Shown: one piece after another, positions 24,195-35,550 of the stretch
How positions within the stretch are numbered: position 1 is the first letter of the stretch
Layout of the letters: every line of letters begins with the position of its first letter
Program-made: the position numbers and the translations under genes
NCBI GenBank assembly: GCA_014058105.1
Contig: JACGCM010002300.1
Location: forward strand, 1,240,001 to 1,304,000
From: Kingdonia uniflora
Taxonomy: Eukaryota; Streptophyta; Magnoliopsida; Ranunculales; Circaeasteraceae
Direction of reading: 5' to 3'
Length of the DNA stretch: 64,000 nucleotides
Notes under the pieces: model-generated
The model's database searches: none
What the model was told of the DNA's origin: nothing
What the model saw: only the letters and a program-made list of their open reading frames with translations

Positions 24195-25540
24195 TTTATT
24201 ACGCAATCCTTACGAATTGTATTGGCAAAGGTTTTCCTCCTAGAAAACACGCCATTACAGAGGGATTCTTGGTCAAATAAACATTTGAGATAAGACCCGG
24301 TAACTGACCTTTTGAAAAGCAAATTGTCAATCGCAGTGTATCGTTTAACATTGTCTAGCAGTCTTCTTCTTTTATTGATATCGTCGAAGAGTTTATCAGT
24401 AAATTTGTTATCTGGTCCAATTAATATATGTGAGGAAAGGTTACCTCCAATCGTCGTGTGCTCTTTTGTTGCCTCCGGTATTAATAACATTTGATTGGAT
24501 GATGTTAATACTAAGGGTAGATACGATTTTGATTTGTAGATATCGAGCTTCTGTCCCGAGGACCCCAGCGAGATAAGCTAGGGATTCCCATGTCTATTTT
24601 CCCCTCGAGGTAAGTACTCTATTGCTGCCTTTTTAAACCTGCTCATTCTATCGGCTACAGCTGTCGCGTAAACAACTATTTTCCCATTTTTCTAATATTA
24701 TTTTGTGTAATGATTTACGATTAACAAGGAGTCCATATATATAGAGAGTTTAGGTACTCCAAGTTTTAAAGCCATATCCATTCCACGGATTAACGCCTAA
24801 TATTTTACTTCATTATTGGTGGCCTCAAAATTAAGTTGGATTGATTTCTTGATTATGTTATTAGAGGGTGTGATAAGAACGATACCGATTCCAGAGCCTG
24901 TATGCCTAGCGGATCCGTAGGTTAGAAGGCGCCACCCTTTTTTGGATACCCAGTCTAATTTTTCTTCGAATTGCTCTACCATAAGATCGGTGGTATCCTC
25001 ATCCCAATTAAAGTCATCGACTGGGAGAAAAGCTAAAAAATCTGCTACTGCCTGACCTTTTTTAAAATGTCTTGGTTAGAAGGCGTCACCCTTTTTTGGA
25101 TACCTAGTCTAATTTTTCTTCGAATTGTTCTACCATAAGATCGGTGGTATCCTCTTCCCAATTAAAGTCATCGACTAGAAAATTAGCCAAAAAATCTACT
25201 ACTGCCTGACCTTTATTAAAATGTCTTGGTTCAAACCATATATCGTGCTCTCCTAGAGTGACCGACTACTGCTGTACCCGTTTAGATTTTTTCTTTTTGG
25301 ATAGAACCTTTCGCAGGGGATAATTTGTCATGACTCGAACTAAATGAGCATGGAAGTACTATTTTAACTTTTACGACGTGTAGACGAGGGCTAGGAGTAA
25401 CTTCTTGATTTTAGCGTATCGTGTTTCATCCAGGGTAAAAAGTTTTTCTGATGAAATAAACGGGATTTTTAGTTTTATCATCAAGTCGGATGTACACCAA
25501 ACTGATTATGTTGTCTGGTACAGCAAGGTAAATAGTAAGC
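24195..25540 (-). pseudogene. element B RNase H and integrase N-terminus
   Basis: The minus strand reads RNase H text (GSARHTGSGIGIVLITPSNN, NFEATNNEVKY, then MALKLGVPKLSIYMDS and EYLPREENRHGN), followed by the spacer and the start of the integrase zinc-finger region (DNLLFKRSVTGSYLKCLFD, then RRKTFANTIRKDC). Part of the zinc finger is deleted and the frame ends within a few codons of the element A boundary. Stops and a 154-bp duplication interrupt it. Confidence 0.75.
24921..25230 (-). repeat. 154-bp tandem duplication within RNase H of element B
   Basis: The block starting GTTAGAAGGCGCCACCC at 24921 is repeated from 25075 with few differences (CGCC against CGTC, CCTCATCC against CCTCTTCC) and both copies end in AAAATGTCTTGGTT. 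The duplication covers the start of RNase H, so that region is present twice. It arose after, or as part of, the decay of the element. Confidence 0.85.
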
Positions 25541-25543
25541 TCT

Positions 25544-26480
25544 TCAACTTCTATGGATGTACTCATAATTGGCAATTTTTCCAAATATCATTTTAACTCT
25601 TAAAAAACCGCTTTGCATTCTTTGCTCCACTCGATCTCCGTATCTTTTTTTGGTTTTGCCTTTTTGTATCCCTTCTCGTAGTAGGTTAAATAACCACCTA
25701 CATCGGTCTGAAGATTTTGATACAAATTGGTTGATTACTGCTATTTTGCCAGCAAGTTTTTGTGTAACTTTCTTCATTTTCGGAGAAGGCATGAATAACA
25801 GGGTACGAATGCGGCTGGGGTCAGGCTCGATTCCTTTCTTGCTGATCAAATATCCTAATTTTTTTCCAAATTGGACTCTGAACTGGTATTTATCGGGGTT
25901 GAGCTTCATCCTATAGGATCGAAGGATTTTAAAGGCTGTATGAAGATCTGCGAGATGATTTTCTTTTTGGAGACTCTTACACAGTATGTCGTTGATGTAG
26001 ACTTCCATAGTTTTTTTGAGCCGATCCTTGAGCATTTGGGTCATCAATCTCTGGTAAGTGGATCCTGTATTTTTGAGTATGAAAGGCATGACTTTATAAC
26101 TGTAAAATTCTTGTTCCGTAATAAAAGCTATTTTCTCCTTGTCATCGGGTAACAGGGGAATTTGGTTATATCCGGATGGATTATCGGTCATGGATAGGAG
26201 CTCGTGTTCATCAATTGAATCGATTTGATGATTAATTATATAAAGATGGAAACTGCCTTTCAGAGTATGTTTATTAAGGTCTGTAAAATCCACACATACT
26301 CTAATCTTGCCATTTTTCTTTGGAACTACCACGATGTTTGAGATCCAATCAGAATATTTGGCTTTTCGAATGAATTTAACTTTGATAGGTTTGTCAATCT
26401 CTTTATTAACTTCTTTCCTGATTCTGGGTGCTAATGTCCTCTATTTTTGTTTAATCACCTCAGCCTTGTTTAATCGCCTC
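25544..26480 (-). pseudogene. element B reverse transcriptase
   Basis: A 262-codon open frame (25544-26332) plus upstream text. RT blocks in order: VVPKKNGKIRVCVDFTDLNK, SMTDNPSGYNQIPL, TEQEFYSYKVMPFILKNTGS, TYQRLM, EVYINDIL, LNPDKYQFRV, GYLISKKGIEPDPSRI. The catalytic box, normally Y-V/I-D-D, reads YIND, so the first catalytic Asp is Asn and the enzyme would be dead. It is the longest open frame in this element. Confidence 0.85.
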
Positions 26481-26834
26481 AACACCTGGAATCTCATGAA
26501 ATGTCTATGAAAATATATCACTATTTTCCTTTAGGAACTAAACAAGTGTATTTCATTCTGGGATGGGTAGAAGAGTTTTAATGCATGTACCTCACTTTTC
26601 GCTGATGATCTCGACGTATTATGTAATTTCTGCACTTGACGTTTGGTTTTTTGTAGGCTAAGTATTATAAAATTATTATGCGGCATATTCTTTGGAAGTT
26701 TCTGCAGTGATAGATACTATATTTTCATAAGCTCTAGCAAGCTTCTGACTATATTTGATCTCGTATATCCTGTCATTCCAATCAAAACGTAATTTCAAGT
26801 GATAAGTTGGCAGAATTGCCTTCATATTGTGCAA

Positions 26835-27173
26835 CTAGCATCGCCCAATGATTCCTAAATACCGTGATTTGGCATTTATAACATAAAATGTTACGTCAAA
26901 AGTTACAGGCTCTACTGTTATAGGAAGTATAATCTTGCCTACTCGTTCTTCTTTAGACCCATTGAAACTGCTGATGTTAATATCACTAGCTTTAACTTTA
27001 TTGGCTAATCCCAACTGTTCGATTATACTTTGAAATTGCAACTCAATTCTGCTTCCAGTATCTACCGCCATCGTGTGCAAGATAACATTTCTTATTTTTA
27101 ACATGACAACAAGTACATCATGATGAGGGAATTTAACATGGCTAGTGTCACAATCTTCAAAAGAGATTCCCAT
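26835..27173 (-). pseudogene. element B aspartic protease
   Basis: A 112-codon open frame with the gypsy protease layout: SFEDCDTSHVKFPHHDVLVV, then MAVDTGSRIELQF, where the catalytic D-T-G is kept, and later FDVTFYVINAKSRYLGIIGR, the usual ILGR-like end with G-R kept. Gag lies upstream (higher coordinates) and RT downstream, the normal gypsy order. Confidence 0.75.
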
Positions 27174-27395
27174 TCTCTTACTACTGGATTCTGAAAGTAA
27201 TCAAGCCTCTTTGTTAATCATAGAAAAATCATGATTTAGGGGGGGGGTAACGTCTTTTGAATCTGATTGATCTGTTAATTTTATGTGTCTCGATAAAATG
27301 GCTAAGGCGAATATGATAGAAATATTTTTCCTCTATTTCTCCTTCAATATGGACTACTTCAATAGTATGTTCATAACTTTCATTTTTGTAACCCT

Positions 27396-28860
27396 CTAGG
27401 TCGACGATGTATTCGTGTAACCTGCCATCTTAAAGTATATACTCCAGGAGTCTCTACAGAGCGTAGCAGTACTCGGTATTATGGTGTCGAACTTTGTGGT
27501 GTTTGGAATATGGCCTTCCCTTAATGGACTGAAGAGGCTGGGCATTTCTGAGGAACTTGTCTTTTTGAAGCAGGGTACATGTAGGCCAGCATAGCAATTA
27601 ACTTTGGAAGACATGGCTTTGGAAGGTTGCTACCTTTCTCAGGTCAATCTCTATTAGATTTAATACATTTTCTGTCCCCTCTAGTATCTGTCGTACATTC
27701 GAACTCTCATTCTGTAGTTTGTCCTTTTGTTATCAGGATCGATTTCTATGGTTTTTGTCGCTCAGACACCATCCTTTTGAGATCAATTTAATTGTTCACT
27801 TTTTTGATCACATCCTCTAGAGTCATTGGTTTGTTCAGAATGAGATGTTCCTTTGCTCAGCTCTTTATGATTAGAGTATTGGTAAAGGCCAAAATTGTAA
27901 TCTTCTGATCGAGGTTGTCCACCCTTCTTGCCAAATCTATGATCTTTTTGGTAAATATTTTGAGCTTTCCCCTGGCATTTGTTTAAGACTAAAGAGGGAG
28001 TAAAGATTCTCTGTCCCTATTGTATGAATAATTCTTGACGAAAAGTTCCTATAGCTATTTAAAAGTATGAATTAATCTTTCCTTCAATGAATGAAAACAA
28101 CGTAAGGGTTCACCCTAGAGACTGGTTGGGTGTAATCAACACAGTATGTGATTTGATGTAGAATGCAAACCCAAAGAGTCTTCAAATTATTGAACGTGTT
28201 CAAAGGGATCAGTTCCTTTGTATTTTTAGAATTTTGGCATGTAAAATCTGGTTAGAACCTCACCATCTAATAGATCTTGCATAATCGGGCTCTTTTCTAG
28301 CCTATTGAAAATGTTCTTGCCTGCATGTGCCTGGGCTTCAAATAGTTCTGTGATGCATTTTCTCTATGCATTCTTGAGTAACAAACTGTCGAGCCGTGGT
28401 TGGGTGACGCTGGAGGCGGCCCTCTTAAGGATTGTGATCTCCAATTTCTTCACTGAGTCATTCATGTACAGGGATTTGAGTTCTTCTTCTCTGCAGGTCT
28501 TCTATTTATCTAAGGTTAGCGGGCACTCAATCGACCTCATCTTGGGCAATGGGTATTAGTATGATCTTAGGTTTGTGTTGGCTATTAATAGGTCAAACGT
28601 TAGCTCCCTGGTTGACACCTCTTGAGGGTCCCTTGCCTGTCCTGATGCCTCTTTATTTTTGTGTACCGTCATCTGTTACCTTTGAAGAATTTTTAATACT
28701 TCCTGTACGTCGGCCAATTACTATTCTAGAATCGTTTATTTTTTTGTCTCGGAGTTCAGAGTAGCGCACAATTCTGCCATTTGATTTGCTCCCATGTCTA
28801 TTCATACTGTCTTCCCAATTGGAGGGTTTCGGCTTGGGCTCGACATTTTGTATAGATTGT
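27396..28860 (-). pseudogene. element B gag remnant
   Basis: The minus strand between the primer site and protease, where gag belongs. Many stops and frame changes; short stretches such as those around 28.0-28.5 kb resemble gypsy gag helical text, and a 72-codon frame lies at 27396-27614. The assignment rests mainly on position between primer site and protease. Confidence 0.45.
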
Positions 28861-28893
28861 CTTGTATTTGAGAATTGTAGCTAATTGTTCATA

Positions 28894-28913
28894 ATTCCCA
28901 CAGACGGCGCCAA
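28894..28913 (-). other. primer binding site of element B
   Basis: On the minus strand the internal region opens with TTGGCGCCGTCTGTGGGAAT directly after the LTR end. This is the conserved primer-site text of many plant gypsy elements of the Tat/Athila type. Its place fixes the right-hand LTR as the 5' LTR and the orientation as minus. Confidence 0.8.
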
Positions 28914-28914
28914 A

Positions 28915-29397
28915 TGTAAGAACCTAATTTCATATCTTGAACTTAATATCTCACACCAAATAAGATTAGAACATAAGAAATATCAACTAATAGTACACAC
29001 ACACAAATTAGCGTGGAAATCTTATAATAGGTAAAAACTATGACCTCTCTTGGGGATTAAGATAGTTGATATAATTGATTGAGTGACTAGTTGTTATAAT
29101 GAGCGCTCTAAATAGTCCAGTATAGATTTTGTTGATAGAATTATTTGTGCTAATTTGTTGTTCTTTGATTCTATTTATAGGTCTCATATTATTGCCATTT
29201 TATGGCCATTATCTTCTTTAATTTCAAACGTTACAACAAGACTTTGATGGACCTATATAATGGTTGTGTAATGGTCTTACTCTTATGACTTGTAACGGCT
29301 TCTTTTGATGACCTTGTATGGCTGTGAACTCGAGCTGTTTATACAGAGGTTGACATCCGAACTTCTGTGAGATCGAGTGTGGGAATAGGTTCTTATA
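28915..29397 (-). repeat. 5' LTR of element B (483 bp)
   Basis: Bounded by the short inverted repeat TGTAAGAACCTA (28915) and TAGGTTCTTATA (29386-29397), the latter with one change from the expected end. The inner side touches the primer site. A TATA box in minus orientation lies inside. The partner LTR is not in the window. Confidence 0.75.
29171..29180 (-). promoter_or_regulatory. TATA box in the LTR of element B
   Basis: CTATAAATAG on the minus strand, about 255 bp before the LTR 3' end; this is a plausible start site for transcription of the element. Confidence 0.5.
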
Positions 29398-29517
29398 GTA
29401 ATCAACATCATTAATGCTATGTTTAATACTCTATAAAAGGTGCTCCGATCTTCACCTTCCTTAGTATTATTCTGTTAACTATTTTTTGAAATTTCTTCAA
29501 GCTTGTTGTATCATGTA

Positions 29518-29990
29518 GGCCCGATTCCAAACACATTATGAAACCCGTGTTACCGCATGGGTGGACTTATACACTCTCATGTATTTTGGTAGTCGGGGTT
29601 TGGCTGGGATGCCTCTGGAGCGTACGTACATGGACCCTACGACTCTTTAAGAAATGCGCACGAATGATACTGGTTTTGGTACCAGGTACTACGTGTCCAA
29701 GTGATGACCTTTCCTGGCCGCTTGGTCATCCTGAGGACCATGGTGCAGGGAGATGGGAAGGAAGAAGACGAGGCGGATGGGCGTAGATATGGTGGGGGAG
29801 AAAAACCGTGCCCCTGGTGTCTATAATTGGCTTTGTTTGTTTATTGTACCCATTGTTCTAGAAATTAAATTTCTATTGGTATTTCTACGCTTACTTGTTA
29901 GCCTGTATATGCTGGTCTCGAGGAAGTATTCTAGGCCGAATGCCTTAGTAAATTGGCAGGCCGTCGTGAAGACGTAACAACAAAGATATA
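29518..29990 (+). pseudogene. possible antisense exon of element C
   Basis: After a possible acceptor (TAG at 29515-29517), the plus strand reads ARFQTHYETRVTAWVDLYTL, then MYFGSRGLAG, ERTYMDPTTL, a stop, and TNDTGFGTRYYVSK, which looks coding. It is opposite to pol of element C and lies beyond its tandem arrays, where Tat elements carry an antisense ORF. I recognise no family. Confidence 0.35.
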
Positions 29991-30021
29991 CTTGGGATTT
30001 TTGTCCCCACAAAACCTATTA

Positions 30022-30777
30022 AGAGTCCTTGTTGGACTATATCCCATGGTCATTGTTACGACCTAATCGTTAAAATTTAGATGGGTGCTTTAAGTTCCTA
30101 CAGAATCTTTCACTAGTCCTCGTTGGACTATTTCTTATGGTCATTATTACAACCTTACGCTGAAATATAGATGGGTTTTCTGAGTTCCCACCAACTCTTT
30201 CACTAGTCCTCATTGGACTATTTATTATGGTCATTATTATGACCTAACATTAAAATATAGATAGGTTTTGTTGAGTTCCCACCAATTCTTTCATTTGTTC
30301 TTATTGGACTATTTCCTATGGTCATTGTTACGACCTAATCACTGAAATGTAGATAGGTGTTTTAAGTTTCCACCAACTCCTTTACAAGTCCTCATTGGCT
30401 ATTATATGACCTAACGTTGAAATATAGATGGGTTTTTAAGTTCCCACCAACTCTTTCACTAGTCCTCCTTGGATTATTTCCCATGGTCGTTATTACGACC
30501 TAATCTCTAAAATATAGATGGGTATTTTAAGTTCCCACCAACTCTTTTACTAGTCCTCGTTGGACTATTTCTTATGGTTGTTATTATGACCTAACGCTAA
30601 AATATAGATGGGTTTTTTGAGTTTCCACCAACTCTTTTACTAGTCCTCGTTGGACTATTTATCATGGTCGTTATTACGACCTAACGTTGAAATATAAATA
30701 GGTTTTTTTGAGTTCCCACCAATTCTTTTACTAGTCATCATTGCACTATTTATCATTGTTATTATTATGACCTACCG
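30022..30777 (-). repeat. tandem array, about 90-bp unit, nine copies
   Basis: Units are marked by AGTCCTCrTTGGACTATTT near 30023, 30115, 30205, 30294, 30386, 30461, 30552, 30642 and 30733, spaced about 90-91 bp except one shortened unit of about 76 bp. Each also carries GGTCATTATTACGACCTAA and AATATAGATGGGTTTT. It belongs to the 3' untranslated part of element C. Confidence 0.9.
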
Positions 30778-30959
30778 AGACAAGGTTGGTATTGGTGTAT
30801 CTCGGGAAGAAGTTGGGTTGACTTGGTTAAGTCCTTTTTCTTGAAACTGACGGTGCTGATTTTATGGTATCATATTTATTATGGGCATTGAATGCTATAT
30901 CTATAAAAGAAGGCTGTCTTTCCCCATGGTATAAATTTCTTAGCTTAAACCTTTTATTG

Positions 30960-31318
30960 TATCGCTGAGGACAATGAAGACGTGATCCCAATCCTGTGAT
31001 GAAGTGATAGAGGCACTGATCGTACCAATTGTGAATAAGTGGACCACGTTCTTCTTTGGGCCTGGGGGCCTGGACGATGTACCTAAATTATGGTAGCATC
31101 CCATTGTTAGAGGTTCTCCCTAAATGTGACCGGGAGGAGGCCCAGGAAGGGTGAAGCATGTATGTTTTATTTCGTGACATCATGTTGTACTCAATTTCTT
31201 GTAGTTTTTAGCTACAAACGATGACATTGGAGAAGCTGGGACCGTTCGAGGAGTATCACCACGGTAACGATTACAGGGCACTTGAGAAGAAATGTGGGTG
31301 TCCTGGGTGTCTTGCCTA
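30960..31318 (+). pseudogene. possible second antisense exon set of element C
   Basis: Plus-strand text between the two arrays. One frame reads CDEVIEALIVPIVNKWTTFF, then FGPGGLDDVPKLW. After a possible intron (donor at about 31158, acceptor near 31205), another reads LGPFEEYHHGNDYRALEKKC and GCPGCLA to a stop at 31318. A TATA-like CTATAAAAG lies at 30901 and AATAAATAA near 31353, so this looks like a small transcription unit opposite to pol. It is broken by stops. Confidence 0.3.
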
Positions 31319-31440
31319 GATTATTTTGTAATATTGTTGAATCTGACTTTATGAATAAATAACTTTTGGCTATAAGGTTTATGGTTTATTTGATTTTTTG
31401 GCCCTCATACATTACTGTCGTAGTAGTTATTTTGATGATC

Positions 31441-32400
31441 CTGTAATATTATGGCTCTTAAAAATAACTTTGGTATTTGGGATTACGTTTTACCTCAAAA
31501 ATGCCCCCAACATTTGGGAAGATGCTTTACTTCAAAAACGCCCCCAGTATATGGGAGGTCATTTTTACTTCAAAAAATGACTATAGTATTTGGTAGGGGT
31601 GAGCATGGGTCAGTTCCTAAAATCAGAAACCAACACCGAAACTGACACAGTATAAACCTAACTGAAACTGAACCAAAATATATAGGAGGAACCGAAACGA
31701 AAACCGAATTAAAAATAGGTCAGTTTGGTTCAGTTTCTCGGTTTGCATTTCATCAAAATTTGTAAATTTATTGTTTAAGTCAAACATTTACTTGATAATA
31801 TTATATTTTGGTATTTTAATACATGAAAAATATATTGAGTAATGAAGGGTTAAACTACATTTAGAGTTTTCTTTACTAATAATATTTATTCTCGGTTCGG
31901 TTAGATTTTTGTTGGTTCCATTTATGGAGAAACTGAAACCAAAATTGAATAATTTTGGTTTCTTAATTTAGAAACCGAAACCGAAGCCCTAAAAACTGAA
32001 CCATTTTATTCAGTTTGAATTGGTTTAATGGTTTTTCATTTTTTTTGCTTACCCCTAGTATTTGGGATGACGTTTTACTTAATAAATGCCCCTAGTATAA
32101 AAGAGGTTATTTTTACTTTAAAAAATGACTCTAGTATTTGGGAGGACCTTTTACCTCAAAAATTCCCCCAGTATAGAGGAAGTTGTTTTTACTTTAAAAA
32201 ATGACTCCAATATATAGGAGGATGTTTTATTTAAAAAATACCCCCAATATAAGGGATGTCGTTTTTACTTTAAAAAATGATTCTAGTATTTGGGAAGATG
32301 TTTTACTTCAAAAATGTCCCAGTATAGGGGATGTCGTTTTTACTTTAAAAAGTTACTCTAATATTGGGGAGGACATTTTACTTCATAAACGCCCCCAAAT
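31441..32400 (-). repeat. tandem array, about 76-bp unit, about six copies, split by a MITE
   Basis: Units are built from TAGTATTTGGGAGGAC, TTTTACTTCAAAAACGCCCC and a variant of GTCGTTTTTACTTTAAAAAA. Copies lie near 31470, 31581 continued at 32058, 32130, 32206, 32282 and 32358. A hAT-type MITE (31594-32057) interrupts one unit. The array lies just 3' of integrase of element C. Confidence 0.85.
31594..32057. mobile_element. 464-bp hAT-type MITE, perfect 8-bp target duplication
   Basis: Ends TAGGGGTGAGCA and TGCTTACCCCTA are inverted repeats, and inside them the text repeats GAAACCGAAAC-type words in both orientations. The flanks GTATTTGG (31586-31593) and GTATTTGG (32058-32065) are identical 8-bp duplications, the hAT hallmark. 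It has no coding capacity. It lies inside a tandem-repeat unit of element C and is therefore younger than that array. Confidence 0.9.
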
Positions 32401-32649
32401 AATATTAATACTAATATTGAAACTTTTCTTAATAAATTTGTACAAGCGGGGTACGCGACTGATTCCATTTTTAGAGATTCATGGTATTCTAGGGAGATTT
32501 TAACTCTTTCTCATCACTATTCATTAGGTAGTAGGCATTTCCATCAACGACCCATGAGATGAGGTACGGTCCCTCCTAGTTTGGTTGGAGTTTGCCTTTG
32601 TTGTAGTTCTGAGCTGTGGAAAGACCTTCTTCATCACGTATTTTCCCTC

Positions 32650-33550
32650 TTGGAACTCTCGTGGGCGGGCTCATTTATTAAAACTTTATTTTAAAATCTT
32701 TTGGTACTTTAGCATTCGGGAGAAGGCATCTTCTCTTATTTTATCGATAAAATCAAGGTTTTTTGTGAGGAGTCAGTCGTTGACTTCACTATGGACGACC
32801 AGAGATCTTATTGTATGGGTTACGATCTCAGTGGCAATACTGCTTCAAACCCGTAGATAAGCATAAACAAAGTAAAACCCACCGACTTTTAGGGAGTTAC
32901 TCGGTAAGACCATAAAATATGGGGTAGTTTGTCGACCCATCGGCTTTTGGCGGTGTCCAGCCTTTTGCTGATACCATCAATTATCATTTTGTTGGTCGCC
33001 TCCGCCTGTTCATTCCCTTGGGGGTACCTTGGGTTTGATCATAATATTTTGATGTTGTATGGTCACACGAACTCGAGGACCTTACTACCTATGAACTGAG
33101 TCCCATTGTCTGTAATCTGGACTGCAGAGACGCTAAACCTTGTGATGATGTGTGTCCACAAGAAGCTGATTACCTCTTTTTTTCTTATACGAGTGAGTGG
33201 TATAGCTTCGACCCACTTGGTGAAGTAGTCAGTAACGACCAGTAACCGTTTACATCTTTGATATGCCATTGGGAACGCTTTGACTATGTCCAGTTCCTAT
33301 TTTACGAATAACCATGAGCTTGAGACTGTATGGAGGTCCACTGCGGGGGCGTGGATGAGAAGACTGTGGAACTAATATTTGTCGTACTTTTGACATATTC
33401 TATGAAGTCTTGTCTCATCATTGGCCAATAAAGTCCCTGTGTTTGCATTCGTTCGGCCATAGACCTAGCCGCTGTATATGCTCTACATATTCCCTCATGA
33501 ATTTCTTCAATAACCGTTGTCACACGTTTCCTGTAATACATGTGAGGTGT
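32650..33550 (-). pseudogene. element C integrase
   Basis: The zinc-finger region (EEIHEGICRAYTAARSMAER, then YWPMMRQDFIEYVKS, with later Cys residues lost), then the core: VVTDYFTKWVEAIPL, ITDNGTQFIGSKVLEF, QGNEQAEATNKMI and ILWSYRVTP. The D-N-G and the Glu of the triad remain; the first Asp region reads ELDIVKAFP. Several stops break it. The two longest pieces are 33063-33269 and 33302-33541. Confidence 0.8.
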
Positions 33551-33599
33551 GGGGCGTACAGGCTCCTTTAGTAAAACTCATTGTTTATCACCGTATATT

Positions 33600-34848
33600 T
33601 TCTTGCTTTGTTGCGGATACGTTCAACGACCGATCTGTCCGCTGGGAGGATGTGGAGTTCATCCTAAAAATTAATAAATCGTCATCTCCAATCAGCTTGT
33701 TCATTTGTAGCTCCACTGTTGGTTTGCATTACTTCTGCCATGTGTTATAGTATGTTTGGCTGGTCGAGGACATCGACTTGAATAACTCTTAGCCGGTCAC
33801 ATAAGATTTTAGCTAAATAAGCAAGGGTGTCAAAATGCCTGTTTTCGCCTTAGTGAATGTGTTCGAGGTTGACCTTCTTGAATTTTCTAATTCTTTGCTT
33901 TAAGATCTCCATGTGTTCAACTATCTTTCCGTTGGCATGGAGTGTCCCGTTATGCTACTTAACAACTAGCTGTGAGTCGATAAAGATGGAAATTTCTTTC
34001 ACACCTTGTGCCAACGCTGAATCTACTCAACACAATAGGGCTTCGTATTCCGCTTCGTTATTAGTTTATGGGAAGTTGACTCATATGGATTTTTCTATCT
34101 TATCGTCGCTCGGAGTGACTAAGACGACTCCTAGGTCTGAACCACCAGTATTAACTGACCCGTCCGTCTATAGTCACCACCCCTTTGTACGTGTATCAGT
34201 GTCGTCGGGAGGAACGACTTAGTCGTTATCTTCCTCGTTGATCTAGTTTTTATTATTAATGGGGAGGTTGGCCAAGAGATCTGCCACGACCTGTACCTTA
34301 ATAGCTACCTGCGGCTTAAGATGAATGTTAAACTCTCTTAAGATGATTGCCCATTTTGCTATTCGATGAGCCTAATTTTTCTTCACAAAGACCTCCCGTA
34401 ATGGCTGAGTTGTTATGACCTTGATTTTGTGGGCTTAAAAGTATGGTCTTAGCTTCTGTGATGCATATACCAAGGCAAGCGCTTGCGTTTTGACTGTAGA
34501 ATACCGTAATTCTACCCCCAAGAGGTTCTTTTTGATGAAGTACACTGGCTTCTTAGTTTTAATGTCTGTTCTACTGAGGACTGTACTGATTGATTCTTTT
34601 GTATTGCCCAAGTATAAGCCCAGGTGCTCGTGTTTCTTTGGTACGCTGAGGATTGGGGGTGTGGTCAAGAATTGTAACATATCCTGGAAGGCTGCCTCAC
34701 ATTCCTCGTTCCATTGGTATTTCTTATTTTCCCAAATGTATTGAAATAGTGGTCGACATTTATATGAGGCTTTATAAATAAAGTGTCTGAGTGCGGTAGT
34801 TTTACCTACAAGCCTCTGAACTTGCTTCAGTGTTCGAGGTGATGACAT
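33600..34848 (-). pseudogene. element C RT connection domain and RNase H
   Basis: A 137-codon open frame (34435-34848) covers the RT thumb/connection (VQRLVGKTTALRHFIYKASY, NEECEAAFQDM) up to LGVELRYSTVKTQALALVYA, the start of the RNase H-like segment. The second RNase H part follows with stops (TDGSVNTGGSDLGVVLVTPS, NEAEYEALL, HIDSQLVVK-like text). This double RNase H arrangement is normal for the lineage. Confidence 0.8.
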
Positions 34849-35550
34849 ACATGCTATAGCTCGTATCTGGTCGGGGTCGGCCTCTATCCCTCATTGAGTG
34901 ACTAAGTACCACATAGCTTCTCTGAAAGGATGCCAAAGCTATACTTCTCAGGTCTGAGTCACATTCTGTAGTGCCTTAGCTTGGTAAACATGGTCTCGAG
35001 GTCGGCTAGATGGCTGTTAAGTAACTTTCTTTTGAGGAGCATGTCATCAATGTAGACTTCCACAATTTTACCCAACTACTCTTCAAACATCGTCGTGATT
35101 AATCTTTGGTATGTGGATCCTGCATTCTTCTGGCCGAAATGTATCATGGAATAACAATATAAGCTCTGCTATGTGGTGAATGAAGTATATTCTTGGTTCT
35201 CGACAGCCAGAAGTATTTGGCTGTACCCTGAATAACCATCCATAAATGACATTTTCTCATGGCCGGCTATGGAGTCCACTAGTCTTGTTATGAGGGGCAT
35301 CGAGAAACTATCTTTTGAATAGTTTTGCTTAAGTCAGTGAAATCAATACAGACTCATGTTTTGCCATTCTTCTTAGGGAGTACCACTATGTTTGCTACTC
35401 ATCGGGGATAATCTACAGGTCTGATGAATCCTACCTTGAGTAATTTTTATATCTCATTATTTATTTTTGCTCGAAGTATTGGGGTTGTTTGTCATTGATT
35501 TTGTTTAACAAGTGTTGCCTTGGCGTTAACGTGCAAGTGGTGGCAGGCAA
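34849..35550 (-). pseudogene. element C reverse transcriptase core
   Basis: Minus-strand text with RT blocks in more than one frame: VVLPKKNGKT, FMDGYSGY-like, HFGQKNAGSTYQRLITTMFE and EVYIDDMLLK, where the catalytic YIDD is intact. Upstream lies the usual spacer DVFAQSFEEMSGIDYGFACH. Stops and frameshifts are frequent. Confidence 0.8.

Larger units (their letters stand above)
24195..29397 (-). mobile_element. element B: Ty3/gypsy, 5' LTR to mid-integrase
   Basis: Minus-strand element. Right to left it holds the 5' LTR (28915-29397), a primer site, gag remnants (about 27.4-28.85 kb), protease (26835-27173), reverse transcriptase (25544-26480), RNase H with an internal duplication, and the first part of integrase, which stops near 24195 at the LTR-like end of element A. 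The rest of integrase and the 3' LTR are missing. The motif style (SPSGYNQI, PFILKNTGSTYQRLM, EVYIND) fits the Tat branch. No frame is intact. Confidence 0.8.

Noticed and set aside
25569..26152. Plus-strand ORFs over element B
   Set aside because: They are opposite a 262-codon RT frame with clear motifs.
30022..30777. Ninefold repeat as a possible gene-coded protein repeat
   Set aside because: The unit is about 90 bp but spacing varies (90, 91, 76), so no frame is kept, and stops occur in all frames.
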